Below, in pieces: positions 34,801-48,700 of a stretch of DNA of 64,000 bases. This DNA comes from Pyropia yezoensis (taxonomy: Eukaryota > Rhodophyta > Bangiophyceae > Bangiales > Bangiaceae): assembly GCA_009829735.1 (NCBI GenBank), contig CM020620.1, positions 15,969,186 through 16,033,185 of the forward strand. The letters are read 5' to 3'. Position 1 is the stretch's first letter. The number at the start of each line of letters is the position of its first letter. Position numbers and translations under genes: made by a program. The notes under the pieces are model-generated. The model did no database searches. It worked only from the letters and a program-made list of their open reading frames with translations, and had not been told where the DNA came from.

Positions 34801-37800
34801 TTGAAAGCGCGTCTCGTAGGGGCCAGCGGGACAGCCCCTTTCTACATACGATTGGCGTGCCAGTCACGCATGACCTCAATAGACTGTTGCACCAAAAGTA
34901 TTACTTCCGCTCAGAACACAATGCGCATGATACGTAATTTTGATTATTACAGGGTACGCAATTTTGATTCTCACCAAAAGCTACTTGTAGCGTCCTGCCC
35001 ACCACCCATTCCGCACGAGTCTTGGACATGCGAAAGAAAAACAGACGATGGTATCGACCCCCGAGCAAAGCTACACCCTGGCACCGCGAGAAATGGTTTG
35101 AGATCTTGTCCGAATCAACGGCTCTCAGTAGGACTGAGTGACATCAACCTGCAGTCCCAATTGATGACCGTTTGGGGCCGCATCGTTTCAGGTCCGCAAA
35201 GCAACACTCTGGCATTTCAAGACCTGGTTTGAGATACTGACAGCATGAACGGCTCAGTATGACATCGAGTGACACGAATCTGCAGTCCGTATTGATGACA
35301 GCTTGAAAGCGCGTCTCGTAGGGGCCAGCGGGACAGCCCCTTTCTACATACGATTGGCGTGCCAGTCACGCATGACCTCAATAGACTGTTGCACCAAAAG
35401 TATTACTTCCGCTCAGAACACAATGCGCATGATACGTAATTTTGATTATTACAGGGTACGCAATTTTGATTCTCACCAAAAGCTACTTGTAGCGTCCTGC
35501 CCACCACCCATTCCGCACGAGTCTTGGACATGCGAAAGAAAAACAGACGATGGTATCGACCCCCGAGCAAAGCTACACCCTGGCACCGCGAGAAATGGTT
35601 TGAGATCTTGTCCGAATCAACGGCTCTCAGTAGGACTGAGTGACATCAACCTGCAGTCCCAATTGATGACCGTTTGGGGCCGCATCGTTTCAGGTCCGCA
35701 AAGCAACACTCTGGCATTTCAAGACCTGGTTTGAGATACTGACAGCATGAACGGCTCAGTATGACATCGAGTGACACGAATCTGCAGTCCGTATTGATGA
35801 CAGCTTGAAAGCGCGTCTCGTAGGGGCCAGCGGGACAGCCCCTTTCTACATACGATTGGCGTGCCAGTCACGCATGACCTCAATAGACTGTTGCACCAAA
35901 AGTATTACTTCCGCTCAGAACACAATGCGCATGATACGTAATTTTGATTATTACAGGGTACGCAATTTTGATTCTCACCAAAAGCTACTTGTAGCGTCCT
36001 GCCCACCACCCATTCCGCACGAGTCTTGGACATGCGAAAGAAAAACAGACGATGGTATCGACCCCCGAGCAAAGCTACACCCTGGCACCGCGAGAAATGG
36101 TTTGAGATCTTGTCCGAATCAACGGCTCTCAGTAGGACTGAGTGACATCAACCTGCAGTCCCAATTGATGACCGTTTGGGGCCGCATCGTTTCAGGTCCG
36201 CAAAGCAACACTCTGGCATTTCAAGACCTGGTTTGAGATACTGACAGCATGAACGGCTCAGTATGACATCGAGTGACACGAATCTGCAGTCCGTATTGAT
36301 GACAGCTTGAAAGCGCGTCTCGTAGGGGCCAGCGGGACAGCCCCTTTCTACATACGATTGGCGTGCCAGTCACGCATGACCTCAATAGACTGTTGCACCA
36401 AAAGTATTACTTCCGCTCAGAACACAATGCGCATGATACGTAATTTTGATTATTACAGGGTACGCAATTTTGATTCTCACCAAAAGCTACTTGTAGCGTC
36501 CTGCCCACCACCCATTCCGCACGAGTCTTGGACATGCGAAAGAAAAACAGACGATGGTATCGACCCCCGAGCAAAGCTACACCCTGGCACCGCGAGAAAT
36601 GGTTTGAGATCTTGTCCGAATCAACGGCTCTCAGTAGGACTGAGTGACATCAACCTGCAGTCCCAATTGATGACCGTTTGGGGCCGCATCGTTTCAGGTC
36701 CGCAAAGCAACACTCTGGCATTTCAAGACCTGGTTTGAGATACTGACAGCATGAACGGCTCAGTATGACATCGAGTGACACGAATCTGCAGTCCGTATTG
36801 ATGACAGCTTGAAAGCGCGTCTCGTAGGGGCCAGCGGGACAGCCCCTTTCTACATACGATTGGCGTGCCAGTCACGCATGACCTCAATAGACTGTTGCAC
36901 CAAAAGTATTACTTCCGCTCAGAACACAATGCGCATGATACGTAATTTTGATTATTACAGGGTACGCAATTTTGATTCTCACCAAAAGCTACTTGTAGCG
37001 TCCTGCCCACCACCCATTCCGCACGAGTCTTGGACATGCGAAAGAAAAACAGACGATGGTATCGACCCCCGAGCAAAGCTACACCCTGGCACCGCGAGAA
37101 ATGGTTTGAGATCTTGTCCGAATCAACGGCTCTCAGTAGGACTGAGTGACATCAACCTGCAGTCCCAATTGATGACCGTTTGGGGCCGCATCGTTTCAGG
37201 TCCGCAAAGCAACACTCTGGCATTTCAAGACCTGGTTTGAGATACTGACAGCATGAACGGCTCAGTATGACATCGGGTGACACGAATCTGCAGTCCGTAT
37301 TGATGACAGCTTGAAAGCGCGTCTCGTAGGGGCCAGCGGGACAGCCCCTTTCTACATACGATTGGCGTGCCAGTCACGCATGACCTCAATAGACTGTTGC
37401 ACCAAAAGTATTACTTCCGCTCAGAACACAATGCGCATGATACGTAATTTTGATTATTACAGGGTACGCAATTTTGATTCTCACCAAAAGCTACTTGTAG
37501 CGTCCTGCCCACCACCCATTCCGCACGAGTCTTGGACATGCGAAAGAAAAACAGACGATGGTATCGACCCCCGAGCAAAGCTACACCCTGGCACCGCGAG
37601 AAATGGTTTGAGATCTTGTCCGAATCAACGGCTCTCAGTAGGACTGAGTGACATCAACCTGCAGTCCCAATTGATGACCGTTTGGGGCCGCATCGTTTCA
37701 GGTCCGCAAAGCAACACTCTGGCATTTCAAGACCTGGTTTGAGATACTGACAGCATGAACGGCTCAGTATGACATCGAGTGACACGAATCTGCAGTCCGT

Positions 37801-37979
37801 ATTGATGACAGCTTGAAAGCGCGTCTCGTAGGGGCCAGCGGGACAGCCCCTTTCTACATACGATTGGCGTGCCAGTCACGCATGACCTCAATAGACTGTT
37901 GCACCAAAAGTATTACTTCCGCTCAGAACACAATGCGCATGATACGTAATTTTGATTATTACAGGGTACGCAATTTTGA

Positions 37980-38910
37980 TTCTCACCAAAAGCTACTTGT
38001 AGCGTCCCTGCCCACCACCCATTCCGCACGAGTCTTGGACATGCGAAAGAAAAACAGACGATGGTATCGACCCCCGAGCAAAGCTACACCCTGGCACCGC
38101 GAGAAATGGTTTGAGATCTTGTCCGAATCAACGGCTCTCAGTAGGACTGAGTGACATCAACCTGCAGTCCCAATTGATGACCGTTTGGGGCCGCATCGTT
38201 TCAGGTCCGCAAAGCAACACTCTGGCATTTCAAGACCTGGTTTGAGATACTGACAGCTGAACGGCTCAGTATGACATCGAGTGACACGAATCTGCAGTCC
38301 GTATTGATGACAGCTTGAAAGCGCGTCTCGTAGGGGCCAGCGGGACAGCCCCTTTCTACATACGATTGGCGTGCCAGTCACGCATGACCTCAATAGACTG
38401 TTGCCAAAAGTATTACTTCCGCTCAGAAACATGCGCATGATACGTAATTTTGATTATTACAGGGTACGCAATTTTGATTCTCACAAAAGCTACTTGTAGC
38501 GTCCTGCCCACCACCCATTCCGCACGAGTCTTGGACATGCGAAAGAAAAACAGACGACGATGGTATCGACCCCGAGCAAAGCTACACCCGGCACCGCGAG
38601 AAATGGTTTGAGATCTTGTCCGAATCAACGGCTCTCAGTAGGACTGAGTGACATCAACCTGCAGTCCCAATTGATGACCGTTTGGGGCCGCATCGTTTCA
38701 GGTCCGCAAAGCAACACTCTGGCATTTCAAGACCTGGTTTGAGATACTGACAGCATGAACGGCTCAGTATGACATCGAGTGACACGAATCTGCAGTCCGT
38801 ATTGATGACAGCTTGAAAGCGCGTCTCGTAGGGCCAGCGGGACAGCCCCTTTCTACATACGATTGGCGTGCCAGTCACGCATGACCTCAATAGACTGTTG
38901 CACCAAAAAG
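37980..38910 (+). repeat. Second indel-rich stretch of the array
   Basis: Two units with clustered one- to three-base indels, for instance near 38404, 38430 and 38555, set between units that are perfect. Confidence 0.7.
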
Positions 38911-39596
38911 TATTACTTCCGCTCAGAACACAATGCGCATGATACGTAATTTTGATTATTACAGGGTACGCAATTTTGATTCTCACCAAAAGCTACTTGT
39001 AGCGTCCTGCCCACCACCCATTCCGCACGAGTCTTGGACATGCGAAAGAAAAACAGACGATGGTATCGACCCCCGAGCAAAGCTACACCCTGGCACCGCG
39101 AGAAATGGTTTGAGATCTTGTCCGAATCAACGGCTCTCAGTAGGACTGAGTGACATCAACCTGCAGTCCCAATTGATGACCGTTTGGGGCCGCATCGTTT
39201 CAGGTCCGCAAAGCAACACTCTGGCATTTCAAGACCTGGTTTGAGATACTGACAGCATGAACGGCTCAGTATGACATCGAGTGACACGAATCTGCAGTCC
39301 GTATTGATGACAGCTTGAAAGCGCGTCTCGTAGGGGCCAGCGGGACAGCCCCTTTCTACATACGATTGGCGTGCCAGTCACGCATGACCTCAATAGACTG
39401 TTGCACCAAAAGTATTACTTCCGCTCAGAACACAATGCGCATGATACGTAATTTTGATTATTACAGGGTACGCAATTTTGATTCTCACCAAAAGCTACTT
39501 GTAGCGTCCTGCCCACCACCCATTCCGCACGAGTCTTGGACATGCGAAAGAAAAACAGACGATGGTATCGACCCCGAGCAAAGCTACACCCTGGCA

Positions 39597-39704
39597 CCGC
39601 GAGAAATGGTTTGAGATCTTGTCCGAATCAACGGCTCTCAGTAGGACTGACCGCGAGAAATGGTTTGAGATCTTGTCCGAATCAACGGCTCTCAGTAGGA
39701 CTGA
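39597..39704 (+). repeat. 54-bp tandem duplication inside one satellite unit
   Basis: The segment from CCGCGAGAAATGG to TAGGACTGA occurs twice in a row (39597-39650 and 39651-39704) in this unit only, making the unit 555 bases long instead of 502 (it also lacks one C near 39571). Confidence 0.95.
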
Positions 39705-42700
39705 GTGACATCAACCTGCAGTCCCAATTGATGACCGTTTGGGGCCGCATCGTTTCAGGTCCGCAAAGCAACACTCTGGCATTTCAAGACCTGGTTTGAG
39801 ATACTGACAGCATGAACGGCTCAGTATGACATCGAGTGACACGAATCTGCAGTCCGTATTGATGACAGCTTGAAAGCGCGTCTCGTAGGGGCCAGCGGGA
39901 CAGCCCCTTTCTACATACGATTGGCGTGCCAGTCACGCATGACCTCAATAGACTGTTGCACCAAAAGTATTACTTCCGCTAAAAACACAATGCGCATGAT
40001 ACGTAATTTTGATTATTACAGGGTACGCAATTTTGATTCTCACCAAAAGCTACTTGTAGCGTCCTGCCCACCACCCATTCCGCACGAGTCTTGGACATGC
40101 GAAAGAAAAACAGACGATGGTATCGACCCCCGAGCAAAGCTACACCCTGGCACCGCGAGAAATGGTTTGAGATCTTGTCCGAATCAACGGCTCTCAGTAG
40201 GACTGAGTGACATCAACCTGCAGTCCCAATTGATGACCGTTTGGGGCCGCATCGTTTCAGGTCCGCAAAGCAACACTCTGGCATTTCAAGACCTGGTTTG
40301 AGATACTGACAGCATGAACGGCTCAGTATGACATCGAGTGACACGAATCTGCAGTCCGTATTGATGACAGCTTGAAAGCGCGTCTCGTAGGGGCCAGCGG
40401 GACAGCCCCTTTCTACATACGATTGGCGTGCCAGTCACGCATGACCTCAATAGACTGTTGCACCAAAAGTATTACTTCCGCTCAGAACACAATGCGCATG
40501 ATACGTAATTTTGATTATTTACAGGGTACGCAATTTTGATTCTCACCAAAAGCTACTTGTAGCGTCCTGCCCACCACCCATTCCGCACGAGTCTTGGACA
40601 TGCGAAAGAAAAACAGACGATGGTATCGACCCCCGAGCAAAGCTACACCCTGGCACCGCGAGAAATGGTTTGAGATCTTGTCCGAATCAACGGCTCTCAG
40701 TAGGACTGAGTGACATCAACCTGCAGTCCCAATTGATGACCGTTTGGGGCCGCATCGTTTCAGGTCCGCAAAGCAACACTCTGGCATTTCAAGACCTGGT
40801 TTGAGATACTGACAGCATGAACGGCTCAGTATGACATCGAGTGACACGAATCTGCAGTCCGTATTGATGACAGCTTGAAAGCGCGTCTCGTAGGGGCCAG
40901 CGGGACAGCCCCTTTCTACATACGATTGGCGTGCCAGTCACGCATGACCTCAATAGACTGTTGCACCAAAAGTATTACTTCCGCTCAGAACACAATGCGC
41001 ATGATACGTAATTTTGATTATTACAGGGTACGCAATTTTGATTCTCACCAAAAGCTACTTGTAGCGTCCTGCCCACCACCCATTCCGCACGAGTCTTGGA
41101 CATGCGAAAGAAAAACAGACGATGGTATCGACCCCCGAGCAAAGCTACACCCTGGCACCGCGAGAAATGGTTTGAGATCTTGTCCGAATCAACGGCTCTC
41201 AGTAGGACTGAGTGACATCAACCTGCAGTCCCAATTGATGACCGTTTGGGGCCGCATCGTTTCAGGTCCGCAAAGCAACACTCTGGCATTTCAAGACCTG
41301 GTTTGAGATACTGACAGCATGAACGGCTCAGTATGACATCGAGTGACACGAATCTGCAGTCCGTATTGATGACAGCTTGAAAGCGCGTCTCGTAGGGGCC
41401 AGCGGGACAGCCCCTTTCTACATACGATTGGCGTGCCAGTCACGCATGACCTCAATAGACTGTTGCACCAAAAGTATTACTTCCGCTCAGAACACAATGC
41501 GCATGATACGTAATTTTGATTATTACAGGGTACGCAATTTTGATTCTCACCAAAAGCTACTTGTAGCGTCCTGCCCACCACCCATTCCGCACGAGTCTTG
41601 GACATGCGAAAGAAAAACAGACGATGGTATCGACCCCCGAGCAAAGCTACACCCTGGCACCGCGAGAAATGGTTTGAGATCTTGTCCGAATCAACGGCTC
41701 TCAGTAGGACTGAGTGACATCAACCTGCAGTCCCAATTGATGACCGTTTGGGGCCGCATCGTTTCAGGTCCGCAAAGCAACACTCTGGCATTTCAAGACC
41801 TGGTTTGAGATACTGACAGCATGAACGGCTCAGTATGACATCGAGTGACACGAATCTGCAGTCCGTATTGATGACAGCTTGAAAGCGCGTCTCGTAGGGG
41901 CCAGCGGGACAGCCCCTTTCTACATACGATTGGCGTGCCAGTCACGCATGACCTCAATAGACTGTTGCACCAAAAGTATTACTTCCGCTCAGAACACAAT
42001 GCGCATGATACGTAATTTTGATTATTACAGGGTACGCAATTTTGATTCTCACCAAAAGCTACTTGTAGCGTCCTGCCCACCACCCATTCCGCACGAGTCT
42101 TGGACATGCGAAAGAAAAACAGACGATGGTATCGACCCCCGAGCAAAGCTACACCCTGGCACCGCGAGAAATGGTTTGAGATCTTGTCCGAATCAACGGC
42201 TCTCAGTAGGACTGAGTGACATCAACCTGCAGTCCCAATTGATGACCGTTTGGGGCCGCATCGTTTTCAGGTCCGCAAAGCAACACTCTGGCATTTCAAG
42301 ACCTGGTTTGAGATACTGACAGCATGAACGGCTCAGTATGACATCGAGTGACACGAATCTGCAGTCCGTATTGATGACAGCTTGAAAGCGCGTCTCGTAG
42401 GGGCCAGCGGGACAGCCCCTTTCTACATACGATTGGCGTGCCAGTCACGCATGACCTCAATAGACTGTTGCACCAAAAGTATTACTTCCGCTCAGAACAC
42501 AATGCGCATGATACGTAATTTTGATTATTACAGGGTACGCAATTTTGATTCTCACCAAAAGCTACTTGTAGCGTCCTGCCCACCACCCATTCCGCACGAG
42601 TCTTGGACATGCGAAAGAAAAACAGACGATGGTATCGACCCCCGAGCAAAGCTACACCCTGGCACCGCGAGAAATGGTTTGAGATCTTGTCCGAATCAAC

Positions 42701-45700
42701 GGCTCTCAGTAGGACTGAGTGACATCAACCTGCAGTCCCAATTGATGACCGTTTGGGGCCGCATCGTTTCAGGTCCGCAAAGCAACACTCTGGCATTTCA
42801 AGACCTGGTTTGAGATACTGACAGCATGAACGGCTCAGTATGACATCGAGTGACACGAATCTGCAGTCCGTATTGATGACAGCTTGAAAGCGCGTCTCGT
42901 AGGGGCCAGCGGGACAGCCCCTTTCTACATACGATTGGCGTGCCAGTCACGCATGACCTCAATAGACTGTTGCACCAAAAGTATTACTTCCGCTCAGAAC
43001 ACAATGCGCATGATACGTAATTTTGATTATTACAGGGTACGCAATTTTGATTCTCACCAAAAGCTACTTGTAGCGTCCTGCCCACCACCCATTCCGCACG
43101 AGTCTTGGACATGCGAAAGAAAAACAGACGATGGTATCGACCCCCGAGCAAAGCTACACCCTGGCACCGCGAGAAATGGTTTGAGATCTTGTCCGAATCA
43201 ACGGCTCTCAGTAGGACTGAGTGACATCAACCTGCAGTCCCAATTGATGACCGTTTGGGGCCGCATCGTTTCAGGTCCGCAAAGCAACACTCTGGCATTT
43301 CAAGACCTGGTTTGAGATACTGACAGCATGAACGGCTCAGTATGACATCGAGTGACACGAATCTGCAGTCCGTATTGATGACAGCTTGAAAGCGCGTCTC
43401 GTAGGGGCCAGCGGGACAGCCCCTTTCTACATACGATTGGCGTGCCAGTCACGCATGACCTCAATAGACTGTTGCACCAAAAGTATTACTTCCGCTCAGA
43501 ACACAATGCGCATGATACGTAATTTTGATTATTACAGGGTACGCAATTTTGATTCTCACCAAAAGCTACTTGTAGCGTCCTGCCCACCACCCATTCCGCA
43601 CGAGTCTTGGACATGCGAAAGAAAAACAGACGATGGTATCGACCCCCGAGCAAAGCTACACCCTGGCACCGCGAGAAATGGTTTGAGATCTTGTCCGAAT
43701 CAACGGCTCTCAGTAGGACTGAGTGACATCAACCTGCAGTCCCAATTGATGACCGTTTGGGGCCGCATCGTTTCAGGTCCGCAAAGCAACACTCTGGCAT
43801 TTCAAGACCTGGTTTGAGATACTGACAGCATGAACGGCTCAGTATGACATCGAGTGACACGAATCTGCAGTCCGTATTGATGACAGCTTGAAAGCGCGTC
43901 TCGTAGGGGCCAGCGGGACAGCCCCTTTCTACATACGATTGGCGTGCCAGTCACGCATGACCTCAATAGACTGTTGCACCAAAAGTATTACTTCCGCTCA
44001 GAACACAATGCGCATGATACGTAATTTTGATTATTACAGGGTACGCAATTTTGATTCTCACCAAAAGCTACTTGTAGCGTCCTGCCCACCACCCATTCCG
44101 CACGAGTCTTGGACATGCGAAAGAAAAACAGACGATGGTATCGACCCCCGAGCAAAGCTACACCCTGGCACCGCGAGAAATGGTTTGAGATCTTGTCCGA
44201 ATCAACGGCTCTCAGTAGGACTGAGTGACATCAACCTGCAGTCCCAATTGATGACCGTTTGGGGCCGCATCGTTTCAGGTCCGCAAAGCAACACTCTGGC
44301 ATTTCAAGACCTGGTTTGAGATACTGACAGCATGAACGGCTCAGTATGACATCGAGTGACACGAATCTGCAGTCCGTATTGATGACAGCTTGAAAGCGCG
44401 TCTCGTAGGGGCCAGCGGGACAGCCCCTTTCTACATACGATTGGCGTGCCAGTCACGCATGACCTCAATAGACTGTTGCACCAAAAGTATTACTTCCGCT
44501 CAGAACACAATGCGCATGATACGTAATTTTGATTATTACAGGGTACGCAATTTTGATTCTCACCAAAAGCTACTTGTAGCGTCCTGCCCACCACCCATTC
44601 CGCACGAGTCTTGGACATGCGAAAGAAAAACAGACGATGGTATCGACCCCCGAGCAAAGCTACACCCTGGCACCGCGAGAAATGGTTTGAGATCTTGTCC
44701 GAATCAACGGCTCTCAGTAGGACTGAGTGACATCAACCTGCAGTCCCAATTGATGACCGTTTGGGGCCGCATCGTTTCAGGTCCGCAAAGCAACACTCTG
44801 GCATTTCAAGACCTGGTTTGAGATACTGACAGCATGAACGGCTCAGTATGACATCGAGTGACACGAATCTGCAGTCCGTATTGATGACAGCTTGAAAGCG
44901 CGTCTCGTAGGGGCCAGCGGGACAGCCCCTTTCTACATACGATTGGCGTGCCAGTCACGCATGACCTCAATAGACTGTTGCACCAAAAGTATTACTTCCG
45001 CTCAGAACACAATGCGCATGATACGTAATTTTGATTATTACAGGGTACGCAATTTTGATTCTCACCAAAAGCTACTTGTAGCGTCCTGCCCACCACCCAT
45101 TCCGCACGAGTCTTGGACATGCGAAAGAAAAACAGACGATGGTATCGACCCCCGAGCAAAGCTACACCCTGGCACCGCGAGAAATGGTTTGAGATCTTGT
45201 CCGAATCAACGGCTCTCAGTAGGACTGAGTGACATCAACCTGCAGTCCCAATTGATGACCGTTTGGGGCCGCATCGTTTCAGGTCCGCAAAGCAACACTC
45301 TGGCATTTCAAGACCTGGTTTGAGATACTGACAGCATGAACGGCTCAGTATGACATCGAGTGACACGAATCTGCAGTCCGTATTGATGACAGCTTGAAAG
45401 CGCGTCTCGTAGGGGCCAGCGGGACAGCCCCTTTCTACATACGATTGGCGTGCCAGTCACGCATGACCTCAATAGACTGTTGCACCAAAAGTATTACTTC
45501 CGCTCAGAACACAATGCGCATGATACGTAATTTTGATTATTACAGGGTACGCAATTTTGATTCTCACCAAAAGCTACTTGTAGCGTCCTGCCCACCACCC
45601 ATTCCGCACGAGTCTTGGACATGCGAAAGAAAAACAGACGATGGTATCGACCCCCGAGCAAAGCTACACCCTGGCACCGCGAGAAATGGTTTGAGATCTT

Positions 45701-48700
45701 GTCCGAATCAACGGCTCTCAGTAGGACTGAGTGACATCAACCTGCAGTCCCAATTGATGACCGTTTGGGGCCGCATCGTTTCAGGTCCGCAAAGCAACAC
45801 TCTGGCATTTCAAGACCTGGTTTGAGATACTGACAGCATGAACGGCTCAGTATGACATCGAGTGACACGAATCTGCAGTCCGTATTGATGACAGCTTGAA
45901 AGCGCGTCTCGTAGGGGCCAGCGGGACAGCCCCTTTCTACATACGATTGGCGTGCCAGTCACGCATGACCTCAATAGACTGTTGCACCAAAAGTATTACT
46001 TCCGCTCAGAACACAATGCGCATGATACGTAATTTTGATTATTACAGGGTACGCAATTTTGATTCTCACCAAAAGCTACTTGTAGCGTCCTGCCCACCAC
46101 CCATTCCGCACGAGTCTTGGACATGCGAAAGAAAAACAGACGATGGTATCGACCCCCGAGCAAAGCTACACCCTGGCACCGCGAGAAATGGTTTGAGATC
46201 TTGTCCGAATCAACGGCTCTCAGTAGGACTGAGTGACATCAACCTGCAGTCCCAATTGATGACCGTTTGGGGCCGCATCGTTTCAGGTCCGCAAAGCAAC
46301 ACTCTGGCATTTCAAGACCTGGTTTGAGATACTGACAGCATGAACGGCTCAGTATGACATCGAGTGACACGAATCTGCAGTCCGTATTGATGACAGCTTG
46401 AAAGCGCGTCTCGTAGGGGCCAGCGGGACAGCCCCTTTCTACATACGATTGGCGTGCCAGTCACGCATGACCTCAATAGACTGTTGCACCAAAAGTATTA
46501 CTTCCGCTCAGAACACAATGCGCATGATACGTAATTTTGATTATTACAGGGTACGCAATTTTGATTCTCACCAAAAGCTACTTGTAGCGTCCTGCCCACC
46601 ACCCATTCCGCACGAGTCTTGGACATGCGAAAGAAAAACAGACGATGGTATCGACCCCCGAGCAAAGCTACACCCTGGCACCGCGAGAAATGGTTTGAGA
46701 TCTTGTCCGAATCAACGGCTCTCAGTAGGACTGAGTGACATCAACCTGCAGTCCCAATTGATGACCGTTTGGGGCCGCATCGTTTCAGGTCCGCAAAGCA
46801 ACACTCTGGCATTTCAAGACCTGGTTTGAGATACTGACAGCATGAACGGCTCAGTATGACATCGAGTGACACGAATCTGCAGTCCGTATTGATGACAGCT
46901 TGAAAGCGCGTCTCGTAGGGGCCAGCGGGACAGCCCCTTTCTACATACGATTGGCGTGCCAGTCACGCATGACCTCAATAGACTGTTGCACCAAAAGTAT
47001 TACTTCCGCTCAGAACACAATGCGCATGATACGTAATTTTGATTATTACAGGGTACGCAATTTTGATTCTCACCAAAAGCTACTTGTAGCGTCCTGCCCA
47101 CCACCCATTCCGCACGAGTCTTGGACATGCGAAAGAAAAACAGACGATGGTATCGACCCCCGAGCAAAGCTACACCCTGGCACCGCGAGAAATGGTTTGA
47201 GATCTTGTCCGAATCAACGGCTCTCAGTAGGACTGAGTGACATCAACCTGCAGTCCCAATTGATGACCGTTTGGGGCCGCATCGTTTCAGGTCCGCAAAG
47301 CAACACTCTGGCATTTCAAGACCTGGTTTGAGATACTGACAGCATGAACGGCTCAGTATGACATCGAGTGACACGAATCTGCAGTCCGTATTGATGACAG
47401 CTTGAAAGCGCGTCTCGTAGGGGCCAGCGGGACAGCCCCTTTCTACATACGATTGGCGTGCCAGTCACGCATGACCTCAATAGACTGTTGCACCAAAAGT
47501 ATTACTTCCGCTCAGAACACAATGCGCATGATACGTAATTTTGATTATTACAGGGTACGCAATTTTGATTCTCACCAAAAGCTACTTGTAGCGTCCTGCC
47601 CACCACCCATTCCGCACGAGTCTTGGACATGCGAAAGAAAAACAGACGATGGTATCGACCCCCGAGCAAAGCTACACCCTGGCACCGCGAGAAATGGTTT
47701 GAGATCTTGTCCGAATCAACGGCTCTCAGTAGGACTGAGTGACATCAACCTGCAGTCCCAATTGATGACCGTTTGGGGCCGCATCGTTTCAGGTCCGCAA
47801 AGCAACACTCTGGCATTTCAAGACCTGGTTTGAGATACTGACAGCATGAACGGCTCAGTATGACATCGAGTGACACGAATCTGCAGTCCGTATTGATGAC
47901 AGCTTGAAAGCGCGTCTCGTAGGGGCCAGCGGGACAGCCCCTTTCTACATACGATTGGCGTGCCAGTCACGCATGACCTCAATAGACTGTTGCACCAAAA
48001 GTATTACTTCCGCTCAGAACACAATGCGCATGATACGTAATTTTGATTATTACAGGGTACGCAATTTTGATTCTCACCAAAAGCTACTTGTAGCGTCCTG
48101 CCCACCACCCATTCCGCACGAGTCTTGGACATGCGAAAGAAAAACAGACGATGGTATCGACCCCCGAGCAAAGCTACACCCTGGCACCGCGAGAAATGGT
48201 TTGAGATCTTGTCCGAATCAACGGCTCTCAGTAGGACTGAGTGACATCAACCTGCAGTCCCAATTGATGACCGTTTGGGGCCGCATCGTTTCAGGTCCGC
48301 AAAGCAACACTCTGGCATTTCAAGACCTGGTTTGAGATACTGACAGCATGAACGGCTCAGTATGACATCGAGTGACACGAATCTGCAGTCCGTATTGATG
48401 ACAGCTTGAAAGCGCGTCTCGTAGGGGCCAGCGGGACAGCCCCTTTCTACATACGATTGGCGTGCCAGTCACGCATGACCTCAATAGACTGTTGCACCAA
48501 AAGTATTACTTCCGCTCAGAACACAATGCGCATGATACGTAATTTTGATTATTACAGGGTACGCAATTTTGATTCTCACCAAAAGCTACTTGTAGCGTCC
48601 TGCCCACCACCCATTCCGCACGAGTCTTGGACATGCGAAAGAAAAACAGACGATGGTATCGACCCCCGAGCAAAGCTACACCCTGGCACCGCGAGAAATG

